The position numbers and the translations under genes were made by a program. Below, in pieces: positions 1-6,596 of a DNA stretch of 6,912 bases (positions within the stretch are counted from its first letter, which is position 1; every line of letters starts with the position of its first letter). Origin of the DNA: JBBRHH01 sp038222915 (lineage in GTDB: Bacteria; Planctomycetota; Phycisphaerae; Tepidisphaerales; Tepidisphaeraceae); assembly GCA_038222915.1 (NCBI GenBank), contig JBBRHH010000338.1, forward strand, positions 1-6,912. The letters run 5' to 3'. The notes beneath the pieces are model-generated. The model had not been told where the DNA came from, ran no database searches, and was given only the letters and a program-made list of their open reading frames with translations.

Positions 1-112
1 TCTTGCCTCGCAACGGAACCGCCTCATCCGGCGAAATGATCCCATCCAGCGAGTCCATGAACGATTTGATGACACGTTCCCGTGCCTCCCGACGAGTCGT
101 TCGTGCAGCCAT
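1..112 (-). CDS. 5' end of a leftward gene, product unidentified (possible transposase N-terminus)
   Basis: Read on the minus strand from an ATG at 112-110, this gives 37 uninterrupted codons running off the window. The peptide begins MAARTTRREARER and goes on through a stretch containing SFMDSLDG and ISPDEAVPLRG. A good Shine-Dalgarno sequence, GGAGG (121-117 on the minus strand), lies four bases before the ATG, which is the main reason for calling a real start. The N-terminus is very basic (five Arg in the first 13 residues) and then becomes amphipathic, with no signal peptide or membrane segment. The SLDxxIxPDExVPLRG pattern reminds me of the N-termini of ISKra4-type transposases common in planctomycete genomes, but this is recollection and no catalytic motif is in view. 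It could equally be an ordinary conserved hypothetical protein. It is divergent from the Rad50-like gene, 121 bases away. Confidence 0.55.
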   Translation of the reverse strand, partial: MAARTTRREARERVIKSFMDSLDGIISPDEAVPLRGK

Positions 113-116
113 AAAT

Positions 117-121
117 CCTCC
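117..121 (-). promoter_or_regulatory. Shine-Dalgarno site of the leftward gene
   Basis: GGAGG on the minus strand, four bases upstream of the ATG at 112-110. It supports the otherwise short, edge-truncated leftward reading frame as a real gene start. Confidence 0.55.
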
Positions 122-182
122 GTGATTAAGCGCGGTTGCCCCTTTAGAACCGCACGCCATCATACCCGCAGAGAACCCCGCG

Positions 183-228
183 TAGAATCTGCTGCACCCC
201 TGACGCGCTGGTTGCAGGCAACGGGGAG
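183..228 (+). promoter_or_regulatory. Possible -10 box and leader of the Rad50-like gene, with Shine-Dalgarno GGGGAG
   Basis: TAGAAT at 183-188 matches five of six bases of a sigma-70 -10 box, but no convincing -35 box lies 16-18 bases upstream, so the promoter part is weak. GGGGAG at 223-228 is a clear ribosome binding site five bases before the ATG at 234 and fixes that start. Just before it, GTTG-CAGG-CAAC (211-222) can form a small hairpin, and CCCC at 197-200 could pair with GGGG at 223-226. Confidence 0.35.
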
Positions 229-233
229 TTGGA

Positions 234-3200
234 ATGATCCTCGACCGGATTACCCTTCAGGGCTTCCTTTGCTATGGCGATGTTCAGGAGATCGACCTGG
301 CGGACCTTTCGCTCTGCATGCTCAGCGGGCCCAACGGCAGCGGTAAATCTTCGGTGTTTGACGCGGTGAGCTTTGCGTTGTTTGGCGCCCACAGGGGTGG
401 AAAGATCGGGCATGAGACGCTGATCAATCATGCGCATGACGGGGCGGTGATCGAGTGCGAGTTTCGTATTAGTGGGAAGCGGTGGAAAGTACGGCGGAGC
501 GTGCGGCGCGGCCGAAATATGGCTGTGCAATTGAGCCAATGGGATGAAGCCGACAGTGCTTGGAAGGTCACGCCCGACACCAGCGGGCGAAGTGGATTTG
601 ACCAGTGGATTCGTGACAACGTGGGGCTTTCGCACGAGGCATTCGTCTGCTCCATGCTGCTGCGGCAGGGCGACGCCGACCGGCTGCTTTCGGCACAGCC
701 CAAGGAGCGGTTCCAGGTGCTGGCCGGCGTGGTGGATCTTGAACGATACCAGCGGCTGGCGGCTAAGGCGGACGATCGTCGCCGGGGAACGGAATCCAAG
801 TGCAAGGTGGTGGAAGGGCAGTTGGGGGCGATCCCGGAGATCAGTGTCGAGCAATTGAGGCAGGCGCAGCAGGAGACGGTGGAAGCGGAGGCGACGGCGA
901 AAAGCCAGGAGAGTGAGATTGAGCGGTTACGGGGCATTGAAGCACAAGTTCAGCGGTGGGCGGCGCTGGAAGGCAGGCTGGTGCAGGCGAGGGCGAGACT
1001 AGATCAACACCAAGGCCTGCTGAGCCGGCGCGCCAAGATTGAGTCGGGCGTTCAGCGGCTTGGTGAACTTCGTACATCGATTCCGCATGTGGAGCGGATG
1101 CTGGACCTTCGATCCAAGGCGGATGTGGGGCGACAAAAGATCACCGCTTTGACGGCCGATCACGCGATTAAGGAAAGGCAAGTCGTGGCCCTCGCGGCGA
1201 AATCCGACGCCGAGCGGCAGGCGTGGCAGGCCGCGAAGGAGCAGGCGACGGAGACTGAGCGGCTCGAGCGCGTCGCCCAAGCGCGGGTGTCAGAGCTGGC
1301 GGTTCTGCTGGCCGCTCAGGAAGCATTCGAACAACAGCGGATAAGCCTTGAGGAAGTTCGCCGCGAGCTTGCTAAATTGCCGGCCGATCCGTCCGCCGAT
1401 CTGAAACTGGCGACGGAGCAGCATGGCCAGATCGCCATGTTAAACGCGGCGCTGCCGGCCTTGAAACGATTGGCGGAACACCGCGCCGAACTGCGCCTCC
1501 GTCACACTGCCATCGGAAAGACCCGTGAGAAGCTACAGACGGCCAGCGTCGAGTTGCGAGCACTCGAATCCGAGCGTGTGAAGGTCGAGGCCGAGGAAGA
1601 AGAAATCCATCGAAAATTGCAGACGTCCAGAGATCGCGCCGCCCGGGCGAAGGCGCATGTGGATGTCGCAACGTCAGCCGCCGACAAGCTTGTTCAGGCC
1701 AAAGGTCAGGCAGAATGCCCCGCGTGCGGCCTGCCACTGACTGCGGCGCATCTAGTGGAAGAGGAAGGTCGACGTCGCGAGCAGGTGAAGGTTGCGAAGG
1801 CAACGCTGCAAACTGTTGGACAGGAAGTGACGGTGCTGGAGAAGGACCTCAAGCGCGTTCGGTCGCTCGTATCCGATGCCGAGACATCATTGGGCAAGGC
1901 GCAGGAAACCGAGCGTAAGTTGGCGAGTCAATCGCAGGAGCTTGGGCGAGACCTCAAAACGCTTCATCGCGAGTGCAGCCGGGCTTATGAGGAGCTTTCG
2001 CCGGCATTTCGCGAGCGGGTGTCGGCCGAAGCGGTCGACGACTGGACTATGACCGCATGGCCAATCGATAGCGATCTCGAAACCATGAAGGCCGAGATTG
2101 CGCAGCTTCCGTCGATGCAGCGTGACCTCGGCAAAGCACAGGAACTGTTCCAACAGTGGAAGGATCTGACGGCACGGGAACAGGCGCTGGCCAGTGCGTC
2201 AACCCAACAGAACGCGCAGTTGCTCAGCAACGCGGTCGTGCTTAGAGATGAACATGCCGTCTCGGTTCGGCAACATCAGAAGCTGGCCAAATCGCTGAAG
2301 GAACAGCGAACGAAGGCCGAGGCCGCCGACAAACTAACGCGGAGCCTGGAGCAGGATCAACTCAAGATGCAGCGGGAGCTCGACGGAGTGGCAGGCCTAT
2401 TGAATCAGGAGAAGTTTCGCCTCGAAGGCATGAACGCACAGCTTGGCGATTCGCAGGCGCAGCTTTCCGATCAGTGGCAAATCATCGCGGCGAGCGCGAC
2501 TACCAAGCACGTCACACAATGGCGTCGGGAGATCAAGGACCTTGAAACGGCGGGCGTTGAGGTGGACCAGAAGCATCTCGACGCGGCGATGGCGGAAGCG
2601 GTGTCGGCCGAGGGGGTTGTTCGAGAGTTGGAGGCCGAGGCGTCTCAAGTGCCTGAAGCGGCGCGACAGGAGCCGCGCGTCGTCGCCCGGCAATTGGAGA
2701 CATCGCGCGAGAAACAACGGCAGTGCCAGAAGAGCGTCCAAGACGCGCAGCTGCGTATGGCGTCTCTGGCCGAACAAGCCAAACGTCGCGAGGCGTTGAA
2801 GAGTGAATATCTGGAGGCCGACGAAAAGCACTCCCATTTCAAGCTGCTGGCAGAGTTGCTTGGCCGCGACGGCCTGCAATTGCATCTGCTGCGGCAGGCC
2901 GAGCGGGGTATTCTTGGCCACGCCAACACGATTCTCGACAATCTTTCCGGCGGCGACCTTCGCCTGCAATCGCGGAACACTGCCGATGGTGATCCGGCCG
3001 ATCATGCCTTCGATCTCGATGTGATGAATGGCCGAACTGGGGCAACGCATCCGGTGGAGTTTCTCAGTGGCAGCGAGCGATTTCGCGTGGCGATCAGCCT
3101 GGCGCTGGCAATCGGTCAATATGCATCCGGGGGAAGGCGATGCGGCGAGACGGTCATGATTGACGAAGGATTCGGATCGCTTGACGGCGACAACCAGCGG

Positions 3201-3356
3201 GTGATGATCGACGAACTGCACAACCTGAAGGGCCTGCTCAAGCGAATTATTCTGGTGAGCCATCAGGAGTCGTTCGCCGCGGCTTTTCCCGATGGATACA
3301 GATTCGCAGTGGACGAAAGCGGCGAGACGCGGATCGTGCGGCTGGGTGGATCATGA
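234..3356 (+). CDS. SbcC/Rad50-like zinc-hook DNA-repair ATPase
   Basis: This is a 1040-residue cytoplasmic ABC-type ATPase of the SbcC/Rad50 family, close to the length of E. coli SbcC. Family members dimerise through ATP-binding heads and a zinc hook to hold and process DNA ends. The N-terminal head has Walker A GPNGSGKSS (32-40) and a Q-loop near Q145 (LLRQGDADR). A long charged coiled coil runs from about 185 to 480. The hook motif CPAC (C495, C498) lies near the middle, and the returning coil spans about 510-900. The C-terminal head has signature LSGSE (944-948), Walker B VMIDE (974-978), D-loop SLD (982-984) and switch histidine in LVSHQ (H1010). The signature has Ser where most family members have Gly; I recall this in a bacterial 'AAA family ATPase' subgroup. 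All key residues are intact. The usual neighbour sbcD (Mre11 nuclease) is absent on both sides. An sbcC/rad50 symbol is withheld because it could be an SMC-like paralogue. Confidence 0.95.
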   Translation: MILDRITLQGFLCYGDVQEIDLADLSLCMLSGPNGSGKSSVFDAVSFALFGAHRGGKIGHETLINHAHDGAVIECEFRISGKRWKVRRSVRRGRNMAVQLSQWDEADSAWKVTPDTSGRSGFDQWIRDNVGLSHEAFVCSMLLRQGDADRLLSAQPKERFQVLAGVVDLERYQRLAAKADDRRRGTESKCKVVEGQLGAIPEISVEQLRQAQQETVEAEATAKSQESEIERLRGIEAQVQRWAALEGRLVQARARLDQHQGLLSRRAKIESGVQRLGELRTSIPHVERMLDLRSKADVGRQKITALTADHAIKERQVVALAAKSDAERQAWQAAKEQATETERLERVAQARVSELAVLLAAQEAFEQQRISLEEVRRELAKLPADPSADLKLATEQHGQIAMLNAALPALKRLAEHRAELRLRHTAIGKTREKLQTASVELRALESERVKVEAEEEEIHRKLQTSRDRAARAKAHVDVATSAADKLVQAKGQAECPACGLPLTAAHLVEEEGRRREQVKVAKATLQTVGQEVTVLEKDLKRVRSLVSDAETSLGKAQETERKLASQSQELGRDLKTLHRECSRAYEELSPAFRERVSAEAVDDWTMTAWPIDSDLETMKAEIAQLPSMQRDLGKAQELFQQWKDLTAREQALASASTQQNAQLLSNAVVLRDEHAVSVRQHQKLAKSLKEQRTKAEAADKLTRSLEQDQLKMQRELDGVAGLLNQEKFRLEGMNAQLGDSQAQLSDQWQIIAASATTKHVTQWRREIKDLETAGVEVDQKHLDAAMAEAVSAEGVVRELEAEASQVPEAARQEPRVVARQLETSREKQRQCQKSVQDAQLRMASLAEQAKRREALKSEYLEADEKHSHFKLLAELLGRDGLQLHLLRQAERGILGHANTILDNLSGGDLRLQSRNTADGDPADHAFDLDVMNGRTGATHPVEFLSGSERFRVAISLALAIGQYASGGRRCGETVMIDEGFGSLDGDNQRVMIDELHNLKGLLKRIILVSHQESFAAAFPDGYRFAVDESGETRIVRLGGS

Positions 3357-3365
3357 GCTAGTAAC

Positions 3366-3371
3366 GGGAGG
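3366..3371 (+). promoter_or_regulatory. Shine-Dalgarno site that fixes the start of the EEP lipoprotein
   Basis: GGGAGG lies five bases before the ATG at 3377. The in-frame ATG codons at 3389 and 3428 have no comparable site, so the start at 3377, which includes the lipoprotein signal peptide, is preferred. Confidence 0.7.
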
Positions 3372-3376
3372 CAACG

Positions 3377-4168
3377 ATGCGGTTCTTCATGTCGCGATTC
3401 GTCGTCTGCGGCGCGCTTCTGCTGGCGATGAGCTGCGGCGAACACCCTGCCGGGCCGGCGGCGCCCTTCACGGTGCTGACCTACAACGTCAACTACACGT
3501 GCCCCCCTTCTTCGAAGACGCGCGATGCAATCATTCATGCGGATGCGGACGTCGTCTGCCTTCAGGAGACGACGCGCGATTGGTTCGACTTCCTTGTCGC
3601 AGGTTTGGCGGATCAGTATCCGCACCACGTCATGTTCGACCACAATGACGCGGGCGGGCTAGCGGTGTTTACCAAGCGCCCGCTCATTGAAACGCAGAAA
3701 CTTCCACCGGCCGCGCCGGGTGGATGGTTTCCGGCCTGTTTGCTCGTTGCGGATACGCCAGCGGGGCGGGTGCAGATCCTGAGCGTCCACCTGCGCCCCA
3801 TGATCAGCGACAGTTTCAGTCCCGTGGCGGGATTTTTCACCACGCCCGCGGTGCGCCGCCATGAAGTCGAAGTATTTTCGACGAAGCTAAAACCGGGTAT
3901 GCCGACGCTGGTCCTGGGCGACTTCAATGATCAGGAAAACGGCAAATGTGTGAAATTTTTCAAGGAACAGGGCTATGTCGACACGCTCACGTTGTTCGAC
4001 CCAAAGACCGCGACCTGTCACCACGTGATTGCGGGCATCAACATCGGCACCCGCCTCGACCACATTTTGTATTCTTCGAAATTACGGCCATTGGCCGCCC
4101 GGGTTGTGCGTGAAGGCGAATCCGATCACGACGCGGTCTGGGCCAAATTTGATCTCGCCGTCCACTGA
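3377..4168 (+). CDS. Endonuclease/exonuclease/phosphatase-fold lipoprotein
   Basis: A 263-residue protein of the EEP (DNase I-like) superfamily, metal-dependent phosphodiesterases that include nucleases, sphingomyelinases and inositol phosphatases. The family motifs appear in order: TYNVN (35-39), CLQET with metal-binding E64, SVHLR with H138, LGDFND with D182 and N184, RLDHIL (D228, H229) and the terminal ESDHD (D250, H251). All catalytic positions are present. The N-terminus has a basic start, a hydrophobic run (about 8-18) and a lipobox-like AMSC with C20, so the mature protein should be lipid-anchored outside the cytoplasm. The gene starts 20 bases after the Rad50-like gene with no terminator between, suggesting one transcript. 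Substrate cannot be told from sequence. Location outside the cytoplasm argues for extracellular nucleic acid, phospholipid or another phosphodiester rather than chromosomal DNA. The lipobox is not ideal (Ala at -3, Met at -2), so a secreted or membrane-tethered form is possible. Confidence 0.93.
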   Translation: MRFFMSRFVVCGALLLAMSCGEHPAGPAAPFTVLTYNVNYTCPPSSKTRDAIIHADADVVCLQETTRDWFDFLVAGLADQYPHHVMFDHNDAGGLAVFTKRPLIETQKLPPAAPGGWFPACLLVADTPAGRVQILSVHLRPMISDSFSPVAGFFTTPAVRRHEVEVFSTKLKPGMPTLVLGDFNDQENGKCVKFFKEQGYVDTLTLFDPKTATCHHVIAGINIGTRLDHILYSSKLRPLAARVVREGESDHDAVWAKFDLAVH

Positions 4169-4202
4169 GAACGGCAGGGCTATTAGAAACTTTCGCGCCG
4201 CT

Positions 4203-4234
4203 CATACTTAGCAGGCCGGATCAAATCTGATAAG
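4203..4234 (+). promoter_or_regulatory. Weak promoter candidates upstream of the SPFH gene
   Basis: In the 100-base gap between 4169 and 4268, CATACT (4203-4208) and GATAAG (4229-4234) each partly resemble a -10 box. Neither has a good -35 partner. The first resembles the TATACT box upstream of the ABC gene. No hairpin with a T-run ends the preceding gene here. Confidence 0.2.
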
Positions 4235-4257
4235 GTTTCGGCTCAAACCCCCTTACC

Positions 4258-4262
4258 GGAGG
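4258..4262 (+). promoter_or_regulatory. Shine-Dalgarno site of the SPFH gene
   Basis: GGAGG ends six bases before the ATG at 4269, supporting this start. It also fits a first-in-transcript gene. Confidence 0.65.
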
Positions 4263-4268
4263 CGACGC

Positions 4269-5369
4269 ATGGGCTTCTTTCGCAACCAACTGATCGACAT
4301 TATCGAATGGCTGGACGACACGCGCGACACACTCGTCTGGCGATATCCGCGTGGCGACAACGAGATTAAATACAACGCCAAGCTCGTCGTGCGCGAGGGA
4401 CAGGCGGCCGCCTTCATCAACGAGGGAAAGCTGGCCGACGTTTTTTATCCCGGCACCTACACGCTGGAGACGAAAAATCTACCCATTCTCGGCGACCTGA
4501 AAGGGTGGAAATACGGCTTCGAGAGTCCGTTCAAGGCTGAGGTGTATTACGTCAGTACGCGCGCCTTCACCGACCGCAAGTGGGGCACCAAGAATCCGAT
4601 CATGATGCGCGATCCGGAATTCGGTCCGGTGCGGTTGCGGGCGTTCGGCTCGTTCTCCATCAAGGTGGCCGACCCAGCCAACTTTCTGCGCACCGTCGTG
4701 GGCACTGACAGCCGCTTCACTCTTGACGACGATTTTTTCGAGCAACTCCGCAGCACGCTGGTCGCCCGTTTTTCGGATGTTCTAGGCCAAAGCAAAATTC
4801 CCGTGCTGGATCTGGCGGGCAATCAGGATGAGTTGAGCAAGTTTGTCTGTACCAACATCGCCAAGGATTTCGAGGCGTTTGGGCTGCAGCTCGTCTCGCT
4901 CGTCATCGAAAATATTTCCCTGCCGCCTGAAGTGGAAGCGGCGATGGACAAGCGGACCAGCATGGGGGTGATTGGAAACCTGAACGCCTACACACAGTTT
5001 CAGGCCGCCAATGCGCTACCGGACGCCGCCAAAAATAGCGGCGGGCTGGCCGGCGCCGGGGCGGGTCTTGGCATGGGGATGTTTATGGCCGGTCAGGTGA
5101 ACCAGAGTCTTTCCAATCAGCAGAGCGGCGCGGGGATGCCGCCGCCGATTCCACAGGCCGCTGCATATTTCATTGCCGTCAACGGCCAACAGGCCGGCCC
5201 GTTTGATGAAAGCGCATTGAAGCAAAAGGTTAGCGCCGGCGAATTGAAGCGCGAAACGCTGATTTGGAAACAAGGCATGGCAGCCTGGGTGCCGGCGAGT
5301 TCGGTGAGCGAATTGGCAAGCCTGTTCGCCGCGGTACCACCGCCCATTCCGCAAGCGCCGTCGGCCTGA
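4269..5369 (+). CDS. SPFH-domain protein (YdjI/virion core-like) with C-terminal GYF_2 domain
   Basis: A 366-residue protein. Residues about 1-235 resemble the YdjI-type SPFH (stomatin/prohibitin-like) family, often annotated as 'virion core protein'. Features include the N-terminal DIIEW, the VREGQAAAFINEGK stretch at 41-54, FYPGTYTL (59-66), RAFGSFSIKV (124-133) and the late ENISLPPEVEAAMDKR segment (214-229). A glycine/methionine-rich low-complexity segment follows (258-275). Then come PPPIPQA (291-297), a GYF_2-like domain (about 300-353; YFIAVNG, QQAGPFDE, LIWKQGMAAW) and a second PPPIPQA (357-363). There is no signal peptide or membrane helix. SPFH proteins typically oligomerise on membranes as scaffolds; here anchoring may come from the next gene's product. 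GYF domains bind proline-rich peptides, so the flanking PPPIP motifs are plausible ligands (inference). The next gene starts one base after the stop, implying co-translation. SPFH assignment is strong; the cellular role is inferred from the Bacillus pspA-ydjGHI operon. Confidence 0.93.
   Translation: MGFFRNQLIDIIEWLDDTRDTLVWRYPRGDNEIKYNAKLVVREGQAAAFINEGKLADVFYPGTYTLETKNLPILGDLKGWKYGFESPFKAEVYYVSTRAFTDRKWGTKNPIMMRDPEFGPVRLRAFGSFSIKVADPANFLRTVVGTDSRFTLDDDFFEQLRSTLVARFSDVLGQSKIPVLDLAGNQDELSKFVCTNIAKDFEAFGLQLVSLVIENISLPPEVEAAMDKRTSMGVIGNLNAYTQFQAANALPDAAKNSGGLAGAGAGLGMGMFMAGQVNQSLSNQQSGAGMPPPIPQAAAYFIAVNGQQAGPFDESALKQKVSAGELKRETLIWKQGMAAWVPASSVSELASLFAAVPPPIPQAPSA
5139..5357 (+). repeat. Duplicated PPPIPQA linker flanking the GYF_2 domain
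   Basis: The heptapeptide PPPIPQA occurs at 5139-5159 and again at 5337-5357, bracketing the GYF_2 domain. Codons differ between the copies (CCGCCGCCG against CCACCGCCC), so this is a protein-level repeat kept apart at DNA level, not a recent duplication. Confidence 0.8.
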
Positions 5370-5370
5370 T

Positions 5371-6477
5371 ATGCCCGTGAGCACTGAATCCACATCGCAG
5401 CATCAGTTCCCGTGCCGAAAATGCGGTGCGAATCTGACTTTTGCGCCGGGCACGAGTTCCCTCGTCTGCCCCTACTGCGGTGAGGACAACGCCATTGCCC
5501 CGGATGTCAAAGCGGTGATCCAGAAGCTGGATTTCCGTCAACAGCTCGCGGCGCTGGCCAATGCCGAGCCGGAGCATGAAGTGCTCACGGTCAAGTGCAC
5601 GTGCTGCGCGGCCGAGTCGACATTGCCGCCGAACGTCACAGCAGGCGTCTGCCCCTTCTGCGGCACCGCGATTGTCGCCACGGGCGTTTCCAAGCGAGCG
5701 ATTAAGCCGGCCTCACTGTTGCCTTTCAAGGTGAAGCGCGAAGAGGCAATGCAGGCGTTTCGCACCTGGCTGTCGTCGCTCTGGTTTGCGCCGAGCGGCC
5801 TGTTTCGCGCGGCCGAGTCCAACGGCGTCAAAGGCGTGTACATTCCCGCGTGGACCTACGACTCCAACACACTGACCGATTATTCTGGCGAGCGCGGCGA
5901 CGACTACCAGGAAACCGAAACCTACACGTCATACGAAAATGGGCAGAGCGTCACCAAAACGCGCACGGTGACCAAGACACGCTGGTATCCGGTCAGCGGC
6001 CGGGTCTTTGATCAGTTCCACGACATTCTCATCCTCGCCAGCGAATCACTGCCGCGCAAGTACGCCGACCGGCTTGCGCCGTGGGATATGGAAAACATGA
6101 CGGGATATACGGATGAATATCTGAGTGGTTTCGTGGCCGAGAGCTATCAGATCGATCTCGCCGGAGGCTTCGACCGCGCTCGCGAAGTCATGGACCCCAC
6201 CATCCGGCAGACCATCTGCCGCGACATCGGTGGAGATCACCAGCGGATTGGCTCAACCAACACAGCTTACAACGACATTAAATTTGAACATCTCCTGCTT
6301 CCCGTCTGGATCAGCGCCTACCGCTACCTGGAAAAAACTTTTCACTTCCTTGTGAACGCCCGCACCGGCGAAGTACAGGGCGAACGGCCGTGGAGCGTCT
6401 GGAAATTCGTACTGCTGATCGTCATCATCGTCGCGGTGATCGGCATCATCGGCTTGCTGGCGAACATGAAGCATTGA
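5371..6477 (+). CDS. Double zinc-ribbon membrane protein (YdjG-like)
   Basis: A 368-residue protein with two N-terminal zinc ribbons: C15-x2-C18 with C33-x2-C36, and C76-x2-C79 with C94-x2-C97. A conserved domain of unknown function follows (about 110-340), with GVYIPAWTYD (155-164), a Thr-rich TETYTSYENG/TKTRWYPVSG stretch (182-210) and HLLLPVWISAYRY (307-319) leading into the HFLVNARTGEVQGERPWS block (325-342). One membrane helix lies at about 345-363, ending in a short LANMKH tail, so the bulk should be cytoplasmic with a C-terminal anchor. Family members are often mislabelled as 'primosomal protein N' helicase'; no helicase motif is present here. In Bacillus subtilis the comparable YdjG belongs to the pspA-ydjGHI envelope-stress operon. 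The ATG lies one base after the SPFH stop with no strong Shine-Dalgarno site, so translation is probably coupled. A shared membrane complex with the SPFH protein is inferred. Confidence 0.93.
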   Translation: MPVSTESTSQHQFPCRKCGANLTFAPGTSSLVCPYCGEDNAIAPDVKAVIQKLDFRQQLAALANAEPEHEVLTVKCTCCAAESTLPPNVTAGVCPFCGTAIVATGVSKRAIKPASLLPFKVKREEAMQAFRTWLSSLWFAPSGLFRAAESNGVKGVYIPAWTYDSNTLTDYSGERGDDYQETETYTSYENGQSVTKTRTVTKTRWYPVSGRVFDQFHDILILASESLPRKYADRLAPWDMENMTGYTDEYLSGFVAESYQIDLAGGFDRAREVMDPTIRQTICRDIGGDHQRIGSTNTAYNDIKFEHLLLPVWISAYRYLEKTFHFLVNARTGEVQGERPWSVWKFVLLIVIIVAVIGIIGLLANMKH

Positions 6478-6557
6478 TCGAGCCAGGCTGGTAATTTTTC
6501 ACGATCTCATCCGACAAACTGCTGGACGCCCTCTTCGCTGTGGGGAAGATGAAGGAC

Positions 6558-6563
6558 TATACT
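6558..6563 (+). promoter_or_regulatory. Candidate -10 box for the ABC transporter gene
   Basis: TATACT matches five of six bases of the sigma-70 consensus and lies 33 bases before the ATG, giving a leader of about 25-30 bases that contains GGAG (6584-6587). The -35 region is poor (TTCGCT at 6534-6539, 18-base spacing), so this is a tentative call. The 119-base gap (6478-6596) otherwise shows nothing clear. Confidence 0.35.
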
Positions 6564-6596
6564 TGATGCGTCCTTATCAACCCGGAGCGTCGTTCG

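Noticed and set aside
122..346. A 74-codon plus-strand open frame upstream of and overlapping the Rad50-like start
   Set aside because: It has no Shine-Dalgarno site, an Arg/Pro-rich shadow-like composition, and overlaps the well-supported start at 234 in another frame.
144..854. A 236-codon minus-strand open frame over the start of the Rad50-like gene
   Set aside because: It is antisense to the Walker A and Q-loop coding region and its translation shows no domain or sensible composition.
2397..3263. A 288-codon open frame on the minus strand inside the Rad50-like gene
   Set aside because: It lies wholly antisense to a gene with full family motifs, has no recognisable domain, and is typical of shadow frames in GC-rich DNA.
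3357..4168. The EEP protein as a replacement for the Mre11 nuclease subunit
   Set aside because: The folds are unrelated and the best-supported start gives an exported lipoprotein; kept only as an open question.
234..4168. A Rad50-plus-nuclease antiphage defence system
   Set aside because: No other defence gene, toxin or mobile-element hallmark is visible, and the second protein is predicted to be outside the cytoplasm.
6480..6500. Possible terminator after the zinc-ribbon gene (AGCCAGGCTGG followed by TTTTT)
   Set aside because: The inverted repeat allows only about four base pairs with a one-base loop, which cannot form a stable hairpin.
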